A DNA stretch of 64,000 bases from Lethocerus indicus (lineage: Eukaryota; Arthropoda; Insecta; Hemiptera; Belostomatidae). The number at the start of each line of letters is the position of its first letter. The first letter of the stretch is position 1. The DNA lies in assembly GCA_019843655.1 (NCBI GenBank), contig JACDQD010000003.1, positions 9,550,925-9,614,924 on the forward strand. Direction: 5' to 3'. Under the pieces are notes generated by a model. The model searched no databases. It was given only the letters and a program-made list of their open reading frames with translations, and had not been told where the DNA came from. Shown here piece after piece: positions 58,779 to 64,000 of the stretch. Position numbers and translations under genes: made by a program.

Positions 58779-61714
58779 CTTGCATTAGCCGCTCCAGAGC
58801 CGTTCGGCTACCCATTGTACGTTTCAGTTGCTATCACCATTTTTTCAGCCCCCATTCGGTCACAGCTAAACCGGTGTTTCACAATCGTTTAGACTATTTA
58901 GCAACGCCCGTTGAACCGGTCCTTTGAAAATTAACCGACTTACCTGTTCGAGAAAGCAACCTTTTTGTGCCGGTTTCGAAAATCTTAATTTATTTATAAT
59001 TGCTCAAACACATTACATAATATTATATACATGTGTCTCCTCAAAAAAGCACAAATATAAATTAACTAAGAATCACAGTGAAGTTGAAATTATTAGTAAT
59101 CTTTAAAATTTTAGAAATTCCCATTGTTGTTAAGCTGCGTGTCCCACTCCAGTGCATTATTTCCAATGCACAAGTTATTCGGATGTCTGTACCAACTCTA
59201 GTAACAGATAGTTGCAGTAATCATATAACATATATCCTCTATAATATTTTAGGAACTACTAGTGTGTACTTTCTCCTGATTCGCGTTATAAATCGTATCC
59301 AAATTTTTAATAAGAATTTCTACATCGGATTGATAACTGTACTTCATGTATGAAAATAATGCAACTAAATGAGTAATGGCAAATGGAAGGGAGTAAAGCT
59401 TGCGGAGTTGCGAAACACGGCCTCGTCAATCCTAGACTGGGGATGAGGTCGGAATGTTAACGGGAGTGTTTGAAAATCGTAAATATTCGAATGGCCACTT
59501 TCCAGATACAATTCTTGGTGCGCTCGCCGCCGTCGTTCGCCGTCCAAACGGTCCCTATCGACGGCCGAAGAAATATAAATTCCATTCTGTATGATAAATT
59601 CCTTTGTTGTTCACTGTATACACCGAGACGATATTATATTATCGGTCTTCGGTGGCGTTTATCGCTTCCTCGGGGAATTATTGCTGGCTGTAGGAGCGAG
59701 AAGAGTCACTTTTTATAGTTCGGATATTGAACGGACTAAGGGAGTGGGCTTTTGGGGAGCAATCCGACGTAAGTCGAGTGGCAATCCTTTTTCGGATGCC
59801 GGGCAACATTACGGGGGACGAAGAAGGGGGCCGCTCTGAAACGGCCCTTATTGCAGTAATAAATCAATTGAAAGTCTAGATTTCGCTACACTTTTCCGAT
59901 CTAGAAATAAAGTTAGATTGCTTCCTTTGTATTGTATGAAATGGCCTTATTAACTGTATCCAATTCAGCTCCATTTCTTTTGACGTTCACTGTAATGAAG
60001 TTCTCCTCTCGGGGAAAAATTTTTATCCGGGCGACTGAAATATATATATCTACCCGGCATTATATTATATAACCTCTCGGAATTTTGGACTCTTGGGAAA
60101 ATTAAAGAGGAAGATTGGTTAGAAGTAAATATATTTACTCAGTTCTCCGTTTTATAAACATTATTCCTGCGCATCGCTCGTAATGCATGTAAAAATGTAA
60201 TAGGTCACATCAATTGACGGTGAAAAACAATAACGTCCATGAACGAAGTCATTGTCATAATAATAATAAACGCTACTTGTAATAAACCGGAATAAAATAA
60301 TAAACCGTTTTCACTGGATAAAGCAACAAGCCTCTTTAATTCTGTATTTTATCTAAATGCTCGTGCATTTGAATTCACTTTAAAAGCAATTCCGATTCAA
60401 TTCCAGTAGCAGTGAAAATTATGCTGAATGTTTACATTCATTAAGATCATTGCTTTAATGGGTCTTAGTGTTCTCATGTCATAGCTAACTTCTTTTATCA
60501 AAATATTTCTTACTATTACATAGATAAATCTAATTATCTATTTCATATTATAATCTAAAGAGCCTAGGGAATGTTTACTTTCATTAGTAGATTAAGCTTA
60601 CTTTTTTAATGTTTTCGTATTCCTTCTAACTGTCGTATTAACTATTGAATTATAAGAACTGTTAATAATATCCAATAAATGTCTTGCCATCTGTTTTCTG
60701 TTGGAATTAATCTTATAACCGAGATGAAAAGGTCCGGTTTGTAACATGTGCTTATATTCCTCTGATTTTTATCAGACCTGTTGGCAATCGGTCGACCGTT
60801 CTCGTCATATATAACGAACGCACGTGATTACTGAGTCATGTGAAAGCCAGAAGATCTTAACAAATCGTTATTATTATTAATTGCGCCCATTTGAAATTTC
60901 TACCCTTTCCATTTTGGACGCGGTATTGATTCCGCGATGATTTTATCTTACGGTTGAGTAACCGGGCACACTAATTGAACTACTTTTACTCGATTTTGAT
61001 TTTTAGAAAGTTGGTTCGAAAGAATAAGTTTGACATTATTTCCAGTTTCATTGCCGTGTTTTACCTTAATTCCCCGCCGTTGTACCGTTCACCAAATCAC
61101 TCAGCCGGGAAGGCTTTCGCGAGTTCAAACAGCGGGCAACGTTCCCCCGTGAAAATGAAGTGGAATTGAATCGGCAAAATGATTACTTTTTTGGACGAAA
61201 CCGAGAGTCTGAGCCGAGAGTTCACCTTCGGTTGAACTTTCCGGGTGTTGAAAGTTCAATTAAATTAAGGCCCCATTGTTCTTGTACCGAGTTGAACAGA
61301 AAGAGGCAATATTTACTACACTCTGGTTATTATTAAGTTCTAGAAATGTAGAATTCATCAGACACTATCTTTTGCAATATCCATAATTACTTTCGGAATA
61401 TCAAAAATAAATTTACGAATTGTTTAAATAATTATAATGGGATAAGACAGAATATTATCTGGGATAGGACAGCTCAAGTGGATCGCCAGAGCGTCGCCAC
61501 AGAGCCGGCCGTCGGTATTCATATTTAGGCCGAATCTCATGTTTGAGCTCCCGACAAATTGAGGAAGTCGTAAACGGCGAAAACGACATTGTGGTGTGCC
61601 TCCGTTCAATCGGCGGGGGAAAAATTGGCCGCAGGCACCGAAGTTTTGCCCCGTTAAAAAGCAAGTGCTTTAACAACGCTCCGGTCTCGGCTATGAGATT
61701 CTTTTTCCGCTGAC
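58779..61714. other. Non-coding DNA, no gene recognised
   Basis: AT-rich with a GC-richer segment at 59480-59850. An 8-bp perfect stem, ATAGATAA/TTATCTAT, spans 60520-60541. Open frames at 59078-59353 and 59470-59718 (plus) show no recognised family. No RNA gene seen. Confidence 0.5.
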
Positions 61715-61773
61715 ATTTGCATGTTGTGCGGAAGAGGGCCGCGAGTGCTGTGTAGCCCTCTTTAAATGCAAAT
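61715..61773. promoter_or_regulatory. Two inverted octamer (POU-type) sites
   Basis: ATTTGCAT (61715-61722) and ATGCAAAT (61766-61773) are perfect octamers in opposite orientation, 43 bp apart. They lie within the CpG-rich block 61450-61880, where four overlapping minus and plus frames are open and none is recognisable. The octamer is the classic POU-factor site. Binding and enhancer function are inferred only. Five more octamers occur singly elsewhere in the window. Confidence 0.3.
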
Positions 61774-63095
61774 TGGGCTGCATTAATGCAGTTCTCAATG
61801 GCCGCAGTTTCTTTCCTATGTGAGTTCCGGGTGATGGGTGGGAATGGCCGGGGGTTGGCCGGCAGCATAACCGGTTAATTGTTCCACTGCCGGACAAGCT
61901 GGAATTTGTTTTTTCTCTCCTGTTTCCTTTTACCGCCATGCGTATGTCCGCGAAGTGGTGGAAATATGCGAAACGAGGTGCGAGTAAGATTGTATCTCGC
62001 GTATACTTAATTTGGAAGGAATTATGCGCGTTTAGTTACATTTATGGTGCCCGCCATATGTTTTCTCGTGGCGGATTAATTTTACAATGACCTAGCAACA
62101 TTCTACTTTTTTATCTTAAAACCTGTAGAATGGCATGTATTCATTTTGGTCGGAAGAATCTAATAAGAACTGTTTATTTGTTACAGGTATGGAGCTTATC
62201 TTACTGGTATTCTATATCCGTCGTGGAATATAAAGTGAGTGGAACTGAATGTTTTCAAATAAGTCATTTAAATACGATAGACAATTTAAAATAAGAGTTG
62301 TAGAGTTCCAAGATTTTTATGATGAAAGAGAAACTTCGGGCAAACAATACAGTGAACACTATTACTGAGGTCATAAATGAAAGTATATACGGTAGTTCGC
62401 GCTACAACGTTGTCAGCGCAGATTTCCTTTTATGAGAGTAATAAAATTACTGCGTTTAAACGTTGCCGCTCAAGTTGCTCCGTTGAAAACAAAAAGGGGT
62501 TTAGAAGTACGGAATGTGACCTGTCAGTGTGCATAACGGCGTTGTAATTCCTATTTTTGCTTCTGTTTGCCAAATAAACATTTCGCGGAACAATGAAAGG
62601 AGTATTTTGCAAAAGAATTAATATTTGTTTAGTAAGACAGTATTAGGTATTTTGGATTTTATTTTAAGACTTTGAATCCTGCGGCATTTGAGTAGAGTCG
62701 TAGGTCACGTCAATAGGGTCCGCACTTACCATTTGTCCGGTGCTTTCCTTTTAGGCTAAGCGAGTGTAAGTTGTCGCGTCGCTGGTAACTGCGGGTCAAA
62801 ATAAACGTCGCGCTCTTTAATAATCGGCCCGTCGTTTCGGTCCGATACCATCTTGAGTGACATTTGTGGGGGCTACCGGGTTGATTTGGAGGGGGTGGAG
62901 AGGTAGGTCGGGCTGACGGTAGCCGGGGCTATCGCGATATTGCATATGAACTGTGTCATGAGGGGAGGGGGAGGGGGTCAAGGCGGTTATTTATCAGTTT
63001 ACCGGTTCGCGAGTAGATTATCTCCGTTCGAGGCATGTGCTCGCTCCCGCCGTCTGTCCCCGGTTGCGAAACGAGAACAGGGCGCGGGACCAACG
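61774..63095. other. Non-coding DNA, possible exon, G-rich tract
   Basis: A second exon-like segment lies at 62187-62234: acceptor TTTGTTACAG, 48 bases open in two frames, donor GTGAGT. It has no recognised peptide. The tract 62962-62977 has G4, G5 and G5 runs separated by single As, one run short of a canonical G-quadruplex. The surrounding 62870-62980 is GT/G-rich. No RNA gene seen. Confidence 0.45.
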
Positions 63096-63111
63096 CACAC
63101 ACACACACACA
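63096..63111 (+). repeat. (CA)8 microsatellite
   Basis: Eight perfect CA units in a CpG-bearing context, about 50 bp left of the retrotransposon insertion. Confidence 0.93.
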
Positions 63112-63153
63112 GCCGCGCCGCTTCAACCTTGTCCTCTTCCTCACAAAATATTA

Positions 63154-63162
63154 CTATAACAA
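63154..63162. repeat. Target-site duplication, 3' side of Jockey insertion
   Basis: CTATAACAA directly abuts the T9 run (poly(A) on the minus strand) and is repeated exactly at 63684-63692. With three more bases to the left, 11 of 12 match. A short duplication next to the tail is the expected product of target-primed reverse transcription. Confidence 0.8.
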
Positions 63163-63683
63163 TTTTTTTTTAACTTTATTTATTGTACAATGCTAGTTAT
63201 AGGTACATTGGCGGTTTGTTTGACTAGTTTGACTTGTTTCGCTGGATAAAGACGCCATCCAGTGATGGTACTTTTGACCTGTACCCGGCCTACAGAAAGT
63301 CTCTAGCCCAGTGGCGTTTAAGCCGACACGGGGATAATGGATGCTTAAAAGAGGAAAGGGACTGAACGAGTGGATTTGGATGTGGAGAGAGGCGGGAATG
63401 GAATTTAAGGAAGCGTGATTTGGCGACTTCGTCGACTGTCGGTATGTTGAGGTCATTATGGATTGTTCGGTTAGAAACATACCGGGGAGCATTAAGGATG
63501 GTACGAAGGATTTTTGACTGGAATGTTTGGATGCGAGCGATGTTGGATTTCATGGCGGAACCCCATAGTTCTATTCCGTATGTCCGTGTCGGTTTTAATA
63601 TGGATACATTGTCAGTTTGTTGACTACTGCAAATTTTTATGTCCTTTTCAAAAGAGGTCTCAACAGTCCAAATTTGCGAGTTC
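63163..63683 (-). mobile_element. 5'-truncated Jockey-type non-LTR retrotransposon
   Basis: On the minus strand this 521-bp insertion runs from 63683 to a nine-A tail at 63171-63163. Two overlapping AATAAA signals lie just before the tail (complements at 63175-63184). The 3' part encodes the end of a Jockey-clade reverse transcriptase polyprotein followed by about 118 bp of 3' untranslated sequence. Exact 9-bp duplications (63154-63162 and 63684-63692) flank it. Endonuclease, the reverse-transcriptase catalytic core and the 5' end are absent, so it is a dead 5'-truncated copy. The first 79 bp of the insertion (63605-63683) stay open in the same frame but are not recognisable. Confidence 0.85.
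63290..63604 (-). pseudogene. Jockey ORF2 C-terminus, partial
   Basis: About 104 codons and a stop. In order it shows SILKP, then YGIELWGSA, then FQSKILRTILNAP, then YVSNRTIHNDLNIPTV, and near the end RLKRHWARD. In Jockey-clade elements this set of motifs lies after the reverse-transcriptase catalytic domain and closes ORF2. The frame is intact to its stop at 63290. Upstream of 63604 the expected residues between the preceding helix and ILKP appear shortened by a few bases, suggesting a small deletion or divergence. The fragment alone cannot be enzymatic. Similar proteins are common in hemipterans and other insects, which is the main taxonomic hint in this window. Confidence 0.85.
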
Positions 63684-63692
63684 CTATAACAA
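63684..63692. repeat. Target-site duplication, 5' side of Jockey insertion
   Basis: Second copy of CTATAACAA, exact match to 63154-63162. It marks where the truncated element starts on the minus strand. Confidence 0.8.
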
Positions 63693-64000
63693 GGCCCTCA
63701 AAACTTTTTCAACCGCAGATTATATCATACAGTTGCCTATAGGGCAAACTCAGGCTGCACTTAATTTATTTACTTTAGTCACGTCCACGATTTTTTTAAA
63801 TTATATTTAGTGAGTGGGCAGTACTAGTACACATTTAAGCAGTTGTAATTTAAACCTGAAAATCTCGAAGATAGTGTATCTTTAGTGCGGGCTAATTCTA
63901 GAACGCCATCGGCCATTCGCCATCCACAGTCCGTTTAGAGATAGTGGGGAATATCAGTCAGCTGAATTTCCTGCCTTGAGAAATAGACACGGATTTTTTT
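63693..64000. other. Non-coding DNA, no gene recognised
   Basis: Host flank to the right of the insertion. The plus frame 63514-63810 begins inside the antisense of the retrotransposon and is an artefact. Nothing else was seen before the window ends. Confidence 0.55.

Noticed and set aside
63193..63623. Open frames antisense to or out of frame with the Jockey fragment
   Set aside because: They are shadows of the minus-strand coding remnant at 63290-63604.
1..64000. CRISPR arrays, operons or prokaryotic defence genes
   Set aside because: No regularly spaced direct repeats and no prokaryotic gene organisation; the texture is eukaryotic.

Overview
The window looks like intergenic or intronic DNA from an arthropod genome, most likely an insect. 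There are no bacterial-style gene arrays. Open frames are short and scattered over all six frames. AT-rich DNA alternates with short CpG-rich pockets, and dinucleotide microsatellites are common. The one solidly recognisable protein relic is the C-terminal end of a Jockey-type non-LTR retrotransposon at the right edge. The insect assignment rests on that relic and on general texture, so it is moderate at best; a hemipteran or related insect is a guess.

Layout. 1-12.5 kb: non-coding, with a pyrimidine tract and a purine tract (3.3-3.6 kb), a (TC)16 run (6.2 kb) and a (TA)20 run (6.8 kb). 12.5-21.5 kb: a weak TATA-type promoter candidate, a multi-part hairpin (14.3 kb), CpG-rich pockets (15.7-16.05 and 17.65-18.2 kb) and an inverted Runt/RUNX-type site pair (16.96 kb). 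21.5-34.7 kb: a possible micro-exon, one copy of a new-looking dispersed repeat that starts with a 20-bp inverted repeat (21.55 kb), two tight palindromes near 22.1 and 22.7 kb, then mostly featureless DNA. 34.7-36.6 kb: a CT/GA-rich imperfect palindrome followed by the strongest CpG-rich block (35.5-36.0 kb). 36.6-46.4 kb: a RUNX-type palindrome (38.95 kb), the second copy of the dispersed repeat (40.52 kb), a CACATT hexamer array and several short exact tandem duplications. 46.4-58.5 kb: two more TA microsatellites, featureless DNA, another exact tandem duplication and AT-rich hairpins. 58.5-64 kb: another (TA)20 run, a CpG-rich block with two inverted octamer sites (61.7 kb), and a 5'-truncated Jockey insertion with poly(A) tail and 9-bp target-site duplications (63.15-63.69 kb).

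No complete protein-coding gene, tRNA, rRNA, CRISPR array or operon can be supported. Several CpG-rich pockets show overlapping open frames on both strands at once. That is what low stop-codon density in GC-rich DNA produces, and I do not call them genes. If the window has a function it is probably cis-regulatory, and conservation data would be needed to show it. I did not find an undescribed multi-gene system here.
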